Of a stretch of DNA of 43,531 bases, positions 32,384 through 40,999 are shown piece after piece; position 1 is the stretch's first letter; the number at the start of each line of letters is the position of its first letter. The position numbers were made by a program, and so were the translations under genes. The DNA comes from Micromonosporaceae bacterium. Lineage in GTDB: Bacteria > Actinomycetota > Actinomycetes > Mycobacteriales > Micromonosporaceae. The stretch is from contig DPJL01000354.1 of NCBI GenBank assembly GCA_003543035.1, forward strand, positions 9,662 through 53,192, in the 5' to 3' direction. Under the pieces are notes generated by a model. That model had not been told where the DNA came from. It saw only the letters and a program-made list of their open reading frames with translations, and did no database searches.

Positions 32384-33127
32384 CTAGTGGTCCTGCGGGA
32401 TGCGGTAGACGGACACGTGGGAACGCGACTCGGCGGTGAAGTCGGCTCCGGCCCAGTTCGCATGCCTGGTTTCGAGCTCGAATCCGGCCAACTGCGCCAT
32501 GAGGTCGAGTTCGGCCGGCCAGATGTAGCGGTGCGGGCTGCGGAACAGCTGAGCCTGTCTGCTCTCATCGAACCTGAAGTGGTGCGATACGACGTGCTGG
32601 CGCAGAGTGTCGTAGGTGTCCAAGCCGATGTAGCCGGGCTCGGAATGCCAGACCGTGGCCTGCTGACCCGGTGGGAGCTTGCGTAGCTCAGGCACCCAGA
32701 GCTCGATGACGAATCGGCCGCCGGGCGTGAGGTGACGAGCGGCGTTGCGGAAGCATTCGACCTGCTCAGTTTGGGTGAGCAGGTTGGAAATCGTGTTGAA
32801 GACGAGGTAGACGAGAGTGTATTTCCCAGGGGCGACAGCAGTCGTCATGTCGCCGACGATCACTGGGATTGTCGCTTCATCTGCTTTCGTTCGCAGTTGG
32901 TCGATCATGGGAGGTGATAGCTCGATGCCGGTGACGGGCACCCCCCGTTTGGCAAACGGGACGGCCACGCGGCCGGTTCCGATGGCGAATTCGAGCGCCC
33001 GTCCGCCGTCGGCGAGTTCGGCGAGGCGGTCCACAGTCGGCCCTAGGACCTCGGGCGCGAACATGCCGGTACCGGGCGTGTCATAGCGCTGGGCGGCATG
33101 GTCGTCCCAGATCTCCTCCTGTTGCAT
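32384..33127 (-). CDS. SAM-dependent methyltransferase
   Basis: A 247-residue class I methyltransferase. Motif I is ALEFAIGTGRVAVPFAKRGV, then GIELSPPMIDQLR with the acidic residue that binds ribose, and GDMTTAVAPGKYTLVYLVFN. Substrate unknown. ATG 33127 is taken as start because MWDD/IWDDHAAQRYDTPGTG begins this family's proteins; the frame is open further upstream. Confidence 0.87.
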   Translation of the reverse strand: MQQEEIWDDHAAQRYDTPGTGMFAPEVLGPTVDRLAELADGGRALEFAIGTGRVAVPFAKRGVPVTGIELSPPMIDQLRTKADEATIPVIVGDMTTAVAPGKYTLVYLVFNTISNLLTQTEQVECFRNAARHLTPGGRFVIELWVPELRKLPPGQQATVWHSEPGYIGLDTYDTLRQHVVSHHFRFDESRQAQLFRSPHRYIWPAELDLMAQLAGFELETRHANWAGADFTAESRSHVSVYRIPQDH

Positions 33128-33226
33128 GGGGCCGACGATCGACCATGGACGTACGCGTTGTCCAACGATTTGCACGTCCGACGATTTGCCGTGAGACGCT
33201 AGGTCACGTCGCTGCCCATCGCCTAA

Positions 33227-33562
33227 TCAGGACGGTGTGCAGCTGCTTACGAAAACCATTGCCAGCCCGATTCCGGCAATCGCCCAGCCAAACCGCACCG
33301 TGCGCATGGGGTCGCTTTGTATCGCCTTCCGGGCTTCGGCCGGCGCCTCCGAGAGGTTCCAGGCCTGTGCTTCAAAACCCAAGTTCACGAGCTTCTGCCG
33401 GTACGCCGGCGCAGCTTGCGGATCCTGAAGGCTGATGAATTCAGCGTGGAGCTTGGCGATCTGCTTTTCCATGCGCCGCGTATACAGGTGCGATCTGATC
33501 GCCACGTAGACGATCAGAAGCAATCCGGCCGCATGCAGCACCCAGCCCATGAAATCGAGCAT
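33227..33562 (-). CDS. Small two-pass membrane protein, unknown function
   Basis: 111 residues: membrane segment at 4-22 (WVLHAAGLLLIVYVAI), a charged cytoplasmic middle, and a second membrane segment near the end (FGWAIAGIGLAMVFVSS). No family recognised. The longer frame upstream of ATG 33562 does not read as coding. Confidence 0.55.
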   Translation of the reverse strand: MLDFMGWVLHAAGLLLIVYVAIRSHLYTRRMEKQIAKLHAEFISLQDPQAAPAYRQKLVNLGFEAQAWNLSEAPAEARKAIQSDPMRTVRFGWAIAGIGLAMVFVSSCTPS

Positions 33563-33632
33563 AGGCAATGGTGGCAAGGCTGCGAAGAAGCCGACGGCGC
33601 CGGGTGACAGACAGAATTCGCGAGCTGTCCAC

Positions 33633-33842
33633 TTAGGACAAAGATGCAGGTTGCGCCGTACCTTCACGCCCGTCGATCATGTCGAAGGCCTGCATCACCG
33701 CTTCGCTCAAAGACTGCAACCTCGCACGGGCATAGAGATAGTCATCGCGCTTTGCATAGTCGGCAAATTCATTGACAAGGATCTCCGTTGCACCTCGCCA
33801 GGCGTCAAAAGCGCTGTCCGACCACGAATCTGCGGTACGCAT
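33633..33842 (-). CDS. Small hypothetical protein
   Basis: 69 residues, helical (MRTADSWSDSAFDAWRGATE), not recognised. Lower G+C than the neighbours. Starts within a longer frame; ATG 33842 chosen as the first residue of a plausible soluble protein. It may be spurious. Confidence 0.4.
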   Translation of the reverse strand: MRTADSWSDSAFDAWRGATEILVNEFADYAKRDDYLYARARLQSLSEAVMQAFDMIDGREGTAQPASLS

Positions 33843-33900
33843 ACAGCCATCTTGACCGATCCTATGGTCCGAGAATTCAAGATAGAAGATCTTGCATCTC

Positions 33901-34512
33901 CTATTGAGCCGTGTCACCTCGAATGAAGAGCAGGATGCCCACCAGGCCCGCCCAAAGCGCCATTCCCGGGAAGGCCAGCCAGCCGATTGGGGTCAGCAGG
34001 AGGACTACAAGCGCCAGCGTGACCCAGCCGAGCCATTGGGGCAGCACTCCGTGGCGCAGTATGGCCAGCGCCGATGCCAAGAACAGCAGCAAAAGCCCGG
34101 CGGCAAGAGGAAGGAAGAACTCATTGCTAAGAACCGTGATTGTCTGGGTCACTTCGGCGGGTACCTTGTTCACCGTCTCCGCGGCGGTGAAGGCGAAACC
34201 GCTGAAGATCAGTATCCCGATCGCGATCACGACCGTACCGGCGAAGGCGAGTGCGGCGAGCCGGCCGTCGCCACCCTCCACCCGCAGGATTGCTCGGCGA
34301 AGGCTGCCGCCGAACCACACCAGGACAACCGCGGCCAGCGAGGCGATGGCTGCGATCCATCTCTGTTGAGCGGAGTGGTCGGCCCAGTACTTCACCATCT
34401 CAGCCGCCGGATCGTCGCTGCCAGGAGTCTCAGGCGAGAAGAAGACACCAGCAAAGAGAACTAGAAATAGGACGCCGGTAAGCGGCGCGAAGCGTTCCAA
34501 ACGCTCGAACAT
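33901..34512 (-). CDS. Six-pass integral membrane protein (DUF4386-like)
   Basis: A 203-residue protein with an N-terminal segment (GVLFLVLFAGVFF), an extracellular loop (SPETPGSDDPAAEMVKYWAD) and about five further membrane segments. The loop and layout resemble many actinobacterial unknown membrane proteins. Function unknown. Confidence 0.7.
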   Translation of the reverse strand: MFERLERFAPLTGVLFLVLFAGVFFSPETPGSDDPAAEMVKYWADHSAQQRWIAAIASLAAVVLVWFGGSLRRAILRVEGGDGRLAALAFAGTVVIAIGILIFSGFAFTAAETVNKVPAEVTQTITVLSNEFFLPLAAGLLLLFLASALAILRHGVLPQWLGWVTLALVVLLLTPIGWLAFPGMALWAGLVGILLFIRGDTAQ

Positions 34513-34577
34513 GGTGGTCCCCTTTCGAGGCTTTTGCCACCACTTTATGCCCGTTTAGGCGTTGAGATCCCGGAAAG

Positions 34578-34983
34578 TGACGGACGAGTCGACGCGTACG
34601 CCGGATTCTGTCCCAGCACCGGGGTGCTGGTGGCGGCCATCCATCTCGGCCTGCCGTCGCCGGCAGGCTCGTGCGGCCTACCCGTGAGCTCGGGCGGGCA
34701 GCCCTCGAACGCTCACGCGGGCTCTCCCCTTTCGGGGAGGACCCTTCTTGGCCTTGCTCCGGGCGGGGTTTACCTAGCCACGACGGTCACCCGTCGTGCT
34801 GGTGAGCTCTTACCTCACCGTTTCACCCTTACTTCGCCAGAGGCGAAGCGGTCTGTTTTCTGTGGCACTGTCCCGCGGGTCACCCCGGGTTGCCGTTAAC
34901 AACCGCCCTGCCCTTCGGAGTCCGGACGTTCCTCGGCGGGGTCTATGGCCCCGACGCGGCCGCCCGGTCGACTCGTCCGTCAG
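34578..34983 (-). ncRNA. rnpB: RNase P RNA (class A)
   Basis: Read on the minus strand the region has the universal elements of RNase P RNA: GAGGAACGTCCGGACTCC near the 5' end, ACAGTGCCACAGAAAACAG with GACCGC after it, GGTGAAACGGTGAGGTAAGA, and the 3' pairing partner AGAATCCGGCGTACG. The ends are set by a 16-bp perfect P1 helix (34578-34593 with 34968-34983). This is the catalytic RNA that trims tRNA 5' leaders. The 5' end is only about 25 bp from the divergent TSUP start. Confidence 0.95.
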
Positions 34984-35008
34984 GTATCCATGCTACAAAC
35001 CTCGAGAC

Positions 35009-35755
35009 ATGGATCTCCCACAGGCGTTGCTGCTTTTGTGCGCGGGCGTCGTCACAGGCGCCGTCAACGCTGTGGCCGGGGGCGGCTCGTTGATGACTTT
35101 CCCGGCGCTGTTGTGGGTGGGGTTGCCGCCGGTTCAGGCGAGTGTGACCAATTCGGTCTCGGTGGCTTTCGGCTATCTGGGTGGGGTGGCGAGCACTCGA
35201 AAGGATCTTCAAAACCAGACCGTGCTGCGCCAGCTTGTCCCTGCGGCCGCGCTGGGTGCTGCCGCAGGATGTGCACTTCTTCTTGGTACCCCCGAAGAAG
35301 TCTTTGATTGGATTGCACCAACCCTCGTGCTGGCGGCGTCGTTGCTGATGGCGTTTCAGGAGCGCGTCATGTCGTGGGTGGCGCATCCGCACCAGCAGCC
35401 GAAGTGGGCAAAGATCGTGGCGGTCTTCGCGATCGGGCTCTACGGCGGCTACTTCATCTCCGCGATCGGCGTGGTGATCATGGCAGTGCTGGGCCTGGTT
35501 CTGCAGGACGACATCCGCCGGACGGTGGCGACGAAGAACGTTATCCAGCTCGCCATCGGGGTCACCGCGGCAACCGCATTTGCGATCTTCGGGCCGGTGG
35601 CGTGGGAGGCGGTGGCGGCTCTGGTCCCCGGCACGCTTGTCGGCGGATTCGTTGGCGGGCACTACGGCCGTCGCTTGAATGCCAAGGCGGTGCGGCGGAT
35701 CGTGGTGGTCTTTGGCCTTGTGGTGGCCGCCATGTTGTTCTGGCGAGCGATCTGA
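35009..35755 (+). CDS. Sulfite exporter TauE/SafE (TSUP) family permease
   Basis: A 248-residue permease with about eight membrane segments. AVNAVAGGGSLMTFPALLWV and QASVTNSVSVAFGYLGG are the TSUP signature of the first half, repeated in weaker form after YGGYFISAIGVVIMA. Exports or imports small sulfur or organic anions in other bacteria. ATG 35009 overlaps no ribosome site; the mRNA may be nearly leaderless because rnpB begins just upstream. Confidence 0.9.
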   Translation: MDLPQALLLLCAGVVTGAVNAVAGGGSLMTFPALLWVGLPPVQASVTNSVSVAFGYLGGVASTRKDLQNQTVLRQLVPAAALGAAAGCALLLGTPEEVFDWIAPTLVLAASLLMAFQERVMSWVAHPHQQPKWAKIVAVFAIGLYGGYFISAIGVVIMAVLGLVLQDDIRRTVATKNVIQLAIGVTAATAFAIFGPVAWEAVAALVPGTLVGGFVGGHYGRRLNAKAVRRIVVVFGLVVAAMLFWRAI

Positions 35756-35767
35756 CAGGATCGCCGA

Positions 35768-36460
35768 ATGCGCTTCGATCAAAGCACTCTGCCCGACGTG
35801 AGTGGACTTACCGTTGGCATCCTTGGCGGCACTGGGGATCAGGGCCGCGGGCTCGCGATCCGGCTGGCGCAGGCGGGTCAGCGGATCCTAATCGGGTCGA
35901 GGGCGCCGGAGCGGGCGCAGGCGTCGGCCAAGGAGATCGCTGAGCTCATCGGCGGGCAGGTCTTCGTTGAAGGTGGCGGGAACGCGGAGATCGCTGCGCG
36001 CTCGGATTTGGTGGTTGTGGCCGTTCCGTTCGCGGGGCACGCCGACACTCTGCGCGAGCTGGTCGAGCCGCTGCGCGGAAAGATCGTCATCGATTGCGTG
36101 AATCCGCTCGGCTTCGGCAAGCAGGGACCGTTTGCCTTGGACGTGCCGGAGGGGAGTGCTGCGGAGCAGGCAGCGGCGATCCTGCCGGAGTCGCGCGTCA
36201 CCGCGGCTTTCCATCATGTGAGCGCCGACCTGCTGGCCGACCTTTCAGTGGACCAGATGGACCTCGATGTGCTCGTGCTCGGCGAAGATCGCGAAGCCGT
36301 GGCGCAGGTGCAAGCGCTCGCCGGCCGGATCAAGGGTATCCGCGGCGTGCACGCCGGGCGCCTGCGGAATGCGGGCCAGGTCGAGGCGCTCACCGCTAAC
36401 CTGATCGCGATCAACAAGCGCTACGGCGCGCACGCCGGGATCCGCGTCACCGACTTGTAA
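35768..36460 (+). CDS. npdG: NADPH-dependent F420 reductase
   Basis: A 230-residue protein. VGILGGTGDQGRGLAIRLA (about 16-34) is the NADP-binding loop of the F420:NADP oxidoreductase family, followed by IGSRAPERA; VVVAVPFAGH and DCVNPLGF are conserved. It passes hydride between NADPH and the deazaflavin F420, which fits an F420-using actinomycete. It lies 12 bp after the TSUP gene. Confidence 0.9.
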   Translation: MRFDQSTLPDVSGLTVGILGGTGDQGRGLAIRLAQAGQRILIGSRAPERAQASAKEIAELIGGQVFVEGGGNAEIAARSDLVVVAVPFAGHADTLRELVEPLRGKIVIDCVNPLGFGKQGPFALDVPEGSAAEQAAAILPESRVTAAFHHVSADLLADLSVDQMDLDVLVLGEDREAVAQVQALAGRIKGIRGVHAGRLRNAGQVEALTANLIAINKRYGAHAGIRVTDL

Positions 36461-36461
36461 A

Positions 36462-36529
36462 CGCGTTGACCATGACGCTGGGGACGCCGACACGCCGTCG
36501 AGCAAGACCTTAAGTTCATGATCAACGCG
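36462..36529. repeat. 68-bp palindromic intergenic element
   Basis: CGCGTTGACCATGA (36462-36475) and TCATGATCAACGCG (36516-36529) pair at 13 of 14 positions around 40 bp that hold GACGCCGACACGCCGTC. The arms resemble GTTGATCATGA palindromes that I recall as dispersed in some actinomycetes. It lies between convergent npdG and panB. Confidence 0.6.
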
Positions 36530-36537
36530 CAAAAGGG

Positions 36538-37371
36538 TTAGAAGGTGTGCTCGGAGGTGGGGAAGGCGCCGTCGCGGACTTCGGTCGCGTAGGTAGTGGC
36601 CGCCTTACGCAGCTCGTCCGCGAGGTTGGCGTACTTCTTGACGAACCGCGGCGTGGGACCGCCGCCCACCCGTAGACCGGCCATGTCCTGCCAGACGAGG
36701 ACCTGAGCGTCCGTGTCCGGGCCGGCTCCGATGCCGATCGTGGGGATGGGCACTTCCTCGGTGATCTGCTTCGCGACCTCGCCCGGCACCATCTCGAGCA
36801 CGACCGCGAAAGCTCCCGCTTCAGAGCACTCGTGTGCCTGCTCGACCAGGATCTTGCCTTCGTCGCCGCGGCCTTGGACCCGGTACCCGCCAAATTGGTG
36901 TTCGGATTGGGGGGTGAAGCCGATGTGGGCCATGACCGGGATGCCCGCGGAGGTGATGGCTTCGATGAGCGCGGGCCTAGCGCCCTCGAGCTTCACCGCG
37001 TGGCACTGGGCTTCCTTCATGAATCGCACTGCCGTGCGCAGCGCCTGGACAGGGCCCTCCTCGTAGGAGCCGAAGGGCAGGTCACCCACGACGAGTGCGC
37101 GTTGGGTGCCGTGGACAACTGCTTTGACCAGGGGGAGAAGCTGATCGACTGTCACCGGGAGGGTGGTGGAGTAGCCGAAGATGTTGTTGGAGGCCGAATC
37201 CCCGACGAGCAGCACGGGGATGCCTGCCTCATCGAAGATCTGTGCGGTGTACTGGTCGTAGGAGGTGAGCATCGCCCACTTCTCGCCACGCTCCTTGGCC
37301 AGCAACAGATCGCGGGTGCGAACCCGTTTGCCGGCCGGCCCTCCGTAGAGGGAGGCCACCGTGTCTGACAT
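36538..37371 (-). CDS. panB: 3-methyl-2-oxobutanoate hydroxymethyltransferase
   Basis: A 277-residue PanB, first committed step of pantothenate synthesis: ketoisovalerate plus methylene-tetrahydrofolate gives ketopantoate. Motifs: MLTSYDQYTAQIFDEAG, LLVGDSASNNIFGY with the metal-binding Asp, LPFGSYE, AVKLEGA, MAHIGFTPQ, and IGIGAG near the end. Cytoplasmic. In mycobacteria panB is likewise close to glnA2 and the RNase H locus. Confidence 0.95.
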   Translation of the reverse strand: MSDTVASLYGGPAGKRVRTRDLLLAKERGEKWAMLTSYDQYTAQIFDEAGIPVLLVGDSASNNIFGYSTTLPVTVDQLLPLVKAVVHGTQRALVVGDLPFGSYEEGPVQALRTAVRFMKEAQCHAVKLEGARPALIEAITSAGIPVMAHIGFTPQSEHQFGGYRVQGRGDEGKILVEQAHECSEAGAFAVVLEMVPGEVAKQITEEVPIPTIGIGAGPDTDAQVLVWQDMAGLRVGGGPTPRFVKKYANLADELRKAATTYATEVRDGAFPTSEHTF

Positions 37372-37471
37372 ATAAATCTCCCTTCGCCTCGAGGCCGCCT
37401 GCGCGGTCCCCGGGTCCTATGGAGATGTTGCCACCTGGTGAACGTCCAGCGTCAGGGTTCAGTGCACTGTG

Positions 37472-39208
37472 TCACTTCAAGCCGATTTCCCGGAATCGAT
37501 TGGTAATAGGCAGTCGTCGATCTCTGCCAAAAGACTTGAACGATATCTTGGTACCGGGAGCCGACTGCCGCCGTTTGTATTCCGCCCCATCGACCAGCCG
37601 CAACACCTTGTCCACCAGGGCGGGGTCGTGACCCGCCGCGACCAGCTCATCGCGGCCCTGGTCGCCCTCGATGTAGTCGGCCAGGATCAGGTCGAGCTTG
37701 TCATATTCTGGCAGAGAATCAGTGTCCAGCTGCCCCGGGCGCAGCTCGGCGCTCGGCGGCTTGGTGATCGAGCTCTCCGGGATCACCGGGGAGACGGTGT
37801 TGCGCCAGCGAGCCAGCTTCCACACCATCGTCTTCGACACGTCCTTGAGCGGATTGAAGGCTCCCACCGAGTCGCCATAGAGCGTGGAGTAGCCGACCGC
37901 GAGCTCGCTCTTGTTCCCCGTGGTCAGGACGAGGTGTCCCTCCTGATTGGAGATCGCCATCAGGATCACCGCGCGGACCCGGGCCTGAAGGTTCTCCACC
38001 GCGAGCCCGGAAAGGTTGAGATTGGACAGGAACGCGTCGACCATGTGCTGGATGGGCTCGACGCGATAGTCGATGCCCAGGTTCTTGGCCAGCTCATGGG
38101 CGTCGTTGCGAGAGTGCTCGGAGGAGTGGCCACTCGGCATCGAGACCCCGACGACATGCGCCCCACCCAGGGCGTCTGCGGCGATGGTGGCCACGACGGC
38201 CGAGTCGATGCCGCCGGACAGGCCGAGGACTATCGACTTCGCACCGTTTTTGCGCACGTAGTCGCGCAGGCCGAGCACGAGTGCTGCCCAGACCTCCGCC
38301 TCGTCCGCTAGGCGCCCCGCAATACCCGCATCGGCATGGCCCTGGGGCTCGGTCCACGATGTGTCGATCTCCACCCGCTGGATCGACATCGGACCGCTCT
38401 GGTCATAGCTGGTCGCTTCGGCCGCGGGAACCTCGACATCGTGCACCAGTAGGGCCTCAGCGAATTGCGGGCCGCGGGCCAGGACTTCACCCTGCGCGGT
38501 GACGATCATCGAGTCGCCGTCGAAAACCAGCTCATCCTGCCCACCGACCATGTTCACATAGGCCACGGTCGCGCCCGCTTCCGCAGCTCGGCGCTGGACG
38601 AGCGGCAGCCGTGCGTCGTCTTTGTTCAGCTCGTAAGGGGAGCCGTTGATGTTGATGACGAGGCCGACCTTGGCCGTCGCGGCTACCGCGAAGGGACCGC
38701 CTGCCTGCCAGATGTCTTCGCAGATGGTGAGGGCAATGTCGTGATTGGACAACCGCAGCACGGTCAGTGCTTCGCCCGGCACGAAGTAGCGGTCCTCGTC
38801 GAAGACGCCGTAATTGGGCAGATGGTGCTTGAAGTACTTGGCCACGACCTGGCCGCGATGCAGCACAGCGAGCGCGTTTCGAGGGCCGACCGTCGTGGTG
38901 GAGTCGGAGCCGAGCTTGGCTGGGCCGTCCGCGTCGAGGTAGCCGGCGATCACGGCGACCTCGCCGAAACCGTCCGTTTTGAGCTCGTGCGCGAGCCGGT
39001 CGAGCGCGTGCTTGGAGGCGTCAACGAAGGACTGGCGGAAAACGAGATCCTCTACCGGGTACCCGGTGAGCATCATCTCTGGAAACACCACGAGCTGAGC
39101 GCCCTTGGCAACGGCGCGAGCGGTCCATTCGCGGACTAGTAGATCGTTTCCGGTGAGGTCGCCGACGGTGGGATTGACTTGGGCCAGGGCCAGCCGCAAC
39201 TTCGCCAT
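37472..39208 (-). CDS. nadE: Glutamine-dependent NAD(+) synthetase
   Basis: A 578-residue two-domain enzyme. Residues 1 to about 270 are a nitrilase-type glutaminase (VVFPEMMLTGYP, KYFKHHLPNYGVFDEDRYF, ALTICEDIWQ with the catalytic Glu, Lys and Cys). The rest is the synthetase with the ATP loop LGLSGGIDSAVVATIAADAL and TGNKSELAVGYSTLYGD. Ammonia from glutamine converts deamido-NAD to NAD. It is of the shorter eubacterial type, not the roughly 680-residue mycobacterial form. Confidence 0.95.
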   Translation of the reverse strand: MAKLRLALAQVNPTVGDLTGNDLLVREWTARAVAKGAQLVVFPEMMLTGYPVEDLVFRQSFVDASKHALDRLAHELKTDGFGEVAVIAGYLDADGPAKLGSDSTTTVGPRNALAVLHRGQVVAKYFKHHLPNYGVFDEDRYFVPGEALTVLRLSNHDIALTICEDIWQAGGPFAVAATAKVGLVININGSPYELNKDDARLPLVQRRAAEAGATVAYVNMVGGQDELVFDGDSMIVTAQGEVLARGPQFAEALLVHDVEVPAAEATSYDQSGPMSIQRVEIDTSWTEPQGHADAGIAGRLADEAEVWAALVLGLRDYVRKNGAKSIVLGLSGGIDSAVVATIAADALGGAHVVGVSMPSGHSSEHSRNDAHELAKNLGIDYRVEPIQHMVDAFLSNLNLSGLAVENLQARVRAVILMAISNQEGHLVLTTGNKSELAVGYSTLYGDSVGAFNPLKDVSKTMVWKLARWRNTVSPVIPESSITKPPSAELRPGQLDTDSLPEYDKLDLILADYIEGDQGRDELVAAGHDPALVDKVLRLVDGAEYKRRQSAPGTKISFKSFGRDRRLPITNRFREIGLK

Positions 39209-39238
39209 ACCGCCAGTTTGGCACTAACCCGGCCCGCC

Positions 39239-40150
39239 TTATTGCTCGGCCTGCTCCAGCTCGGTCATCTTGGGCTGCCCGAGGTGGACCCGGATGTCGT
39301 CGACCAGCAGCGCCATCTTCGAATCGGTCACGTGGACCTTGTACTGGTTGAGCGTGACCCCGATGAGAAAGCGGTTCGTGTCGTTGGTCACAAGGTAGTA
39401 GTAGATCGCGCCGCGTTCCACGTCGAGCACCAGCCGGATCAGCTCCCCGGTGTTGAGCGGGGCGAGCTCATGGTTGAGCTTCTTGAGCAACGCGTCGAGT
39501 GCTTTGCCCTGGTGGCCGTATTCCTCGCGGCGCTGATAAGGCTCGACCACCTCGTGGAAGCGGGCGAGCTCCGGGTGATCCAGCAGGTCAAGCGACATGA
39601 TGCATTTGCCCTCGACGTAATACGCCACGTAATGCAGGTCCTGGACGCTCATCCGCCCCATCATCTTCTCGATCACCGGGTTGTGGGTCGCCGAGCGGAA
39701 CTGCGGGAAACGCTCGATCTTCACCTCGGTCGGGTCGGCCGACGCATTTGGCGCGGGCAGCTCCATCGGGACGTCATGGCGCTCGCGTCCGAAGTAGAGC
39801 GCCCCGATGGAGAGCACGATCAGGCCCACGATGATGGTGATGACCCCCACGACATCCTGTACCCGGCCGTTTTCGAAGAGGCGTCCTTCGGTGGTTAGCA
39901 GGAAGCCCAGCACTGCCGTGGCGCCACCGGCTCCCATCAGGCCCATGGACATGATCAGACGGGCCGTCATCCGGACCGGGCGCACGTAATAGAGCAGCAG
40001 CGCCATGGGGCCCACGACGACGATCAGGCTCAGCGCCAGTTTGAGGTCATACGCCTCGCCCTTGACCCGCGAAATGACGAATTCGCTCGTGATGGGCAGG
40101 AGCAGGAAGCCACCGAGGAAGATGGACAACCGACGGGTCCAGTTGGTCAT
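39239..40150 (-). CDS. Membrane protein with C-terminal cytoplasmic domain, unknown function
   Basis: A 303-residue protein: four hydrophobic segments within the first 120 residues, then a soluble domain of about 180 residues (MMGRMSVQDLHYVAYYVEGK, IYYYLVTNDTNRFLIGV) without recognised motif. Lies 30 bp upstream of nadE in the same direction. Confidence 0.65.
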   Translation of the reverse strand: MTNWTRRLSIFLGGFLLLPITSEFVISRVKGEAYDLKLALSLIVVVGPMALLLYYVRPVRMTARLIMSMGLMGAGGATAVLGFLLTTEGRLFENGRVQDVVGVITIIVGLIVLSIGALYFGRERHDVPMELPAPNASADPTEVKIERFPQFRSATHNPVIEKMMGRMSVQDLHYVAYYVEGKCIMSLDLLDHPELARFHEVVEPYQRREEYGHQGKALDALLKKLNHELAPLNTGELIRLVLDVERGAIYYYLVTNDTNRFLIGVTLNQYKVHVTDSKMALLVDDIRVHLGQPKMTELEQAEQ

Positions 40151-40196
40151 GACTGTCCTTTTGCGAGAGAGGTAGGACAGCGACCTTACTGGATGT

Positions 40197-40907
40197 TTAG
40201 CGTGGTTGGGTGAGCCTGCTCAAGGTCAGATCGACCAACTTGATCGGGTCGAGGATCGCCACAGCTTCCACCGGGCCCAGATGACGCAGCACCGAGAGCA
40301 CCTGACCCACCCGGCCCAGCGTCAGATAGCCCGCCGTGGTCTTGCCGCCCCCGGTGAGCATCAACTTCACCGAATAGGTGTTCCCGTCGTCGCGCATGAT
40401 CGTCGATGTCACTCGGACCGGCGTGCCGTCGTCGAGCACCGTGTTGAAGTCGCGGCACTGGCCGCCGACCGCTCGCAGCTCACGGAGGGTGGCTTCGGCG
40501 CCGTTCCCGGCGAAGGTGGTGAGCAGCTGGATCAGCTGAGTCGGCCCATCCAACTCCGACGAGGCCTGGTCGGTGGCGTCCGGATGCGGGAGCACCCGTG
40601 CCGACGCCTCCCGGACAAGGCTCGTGGGGTCGAGCAGGCCGGCACATTTCTCAGTGGCCGGAAGGACCCGGCGAACTGTGGCCTTCGACGCCGCGACGTA
40701 GGGTTTAGGCAGGTCAGCCGGGCGCAGCAGGGCCTGTTCGAGCTCGGGCTGAGCGGCGGTACGGGTGTTGGCGTCGTAGGCGGGTGGCGGAGCTTCGGGC
40801 TTGGGCGTGGTGCGGGCGTTGAGCACCCCGGCCAGGGTGAGCGCTGTCAACAGCGCAACCCCCAGGACGGTGCCGCTGACCAGCGTCCGACGTTGGATCA
40901 CGACCAA
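40197..40907 (-). CDS. Membrane-anchored extracellular protein, unknown function
   Basis: 236 residues with an N-terminal membrane anchor or signal (VSGTVLGVALLTALTLAGVL), a Pro-rich linker and an extracellular domain that includes two Cys (EKCAGLL and GGQCRDF). It somewhat resembles the sensor domains of mycobacterial PknH/LppP-type proteins. TTG 40907 or GTG 40901 is the start. Divergent from glnA2. Confidence 0.6.
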   Translation of the reverse strand: MVVIQRRTLVSGTVLGVALLTALTLAGVLNARTTPKPEAPPPAYDANTRTAAQPELEQALLRPADLPKPYVAASKATVRRVLPATEKCAGLLDPTSLVREASARVLPHPDATDQASSELDGPTQLIQLLTTFAGNGAEATLRELRAVGGQCRDFNTVLDDGTPVRVTSTIMRDDGNTYSVKLMLTGGGKTTAGYLTLGRVGQVLSVLRHLGPVEAVAILDPIKLVDLTLSRLTQPR

Positions 40908-40960
40908 TCCAACGGGACTTATAGGAGACGGGTTGCGCGATTCTCGAGTTCATTCGCGGC

Positions 40961-40976
40961 GTAACGTGCGCGTAAC
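40961..40976 (+). promoter_or_regulatory. GlnR-box-like site upstream of glnA2
   Basis: GTAAC-GTGCGC-GTAAC: two half-sites with a 6-bp spacer, the pattern of GlnR boxes (GTnAC-n6-GnAAC) that control nitrogen genes in actinomycetes. It ends 23 bp before the chosen GTG of the glutamine synthetase gene. Confidence 0.6.
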
Positions 40977-40999
40977 AGCAGTTTGAAAGGGTGGAGAGC

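Noticed and set aside
31522..32568. 348-codon minus-strand frame over the pentapeptide/DinB gene
   Set aside because: The plus-strand protein has clear repeats and domain motifs; the antisense frame has none.
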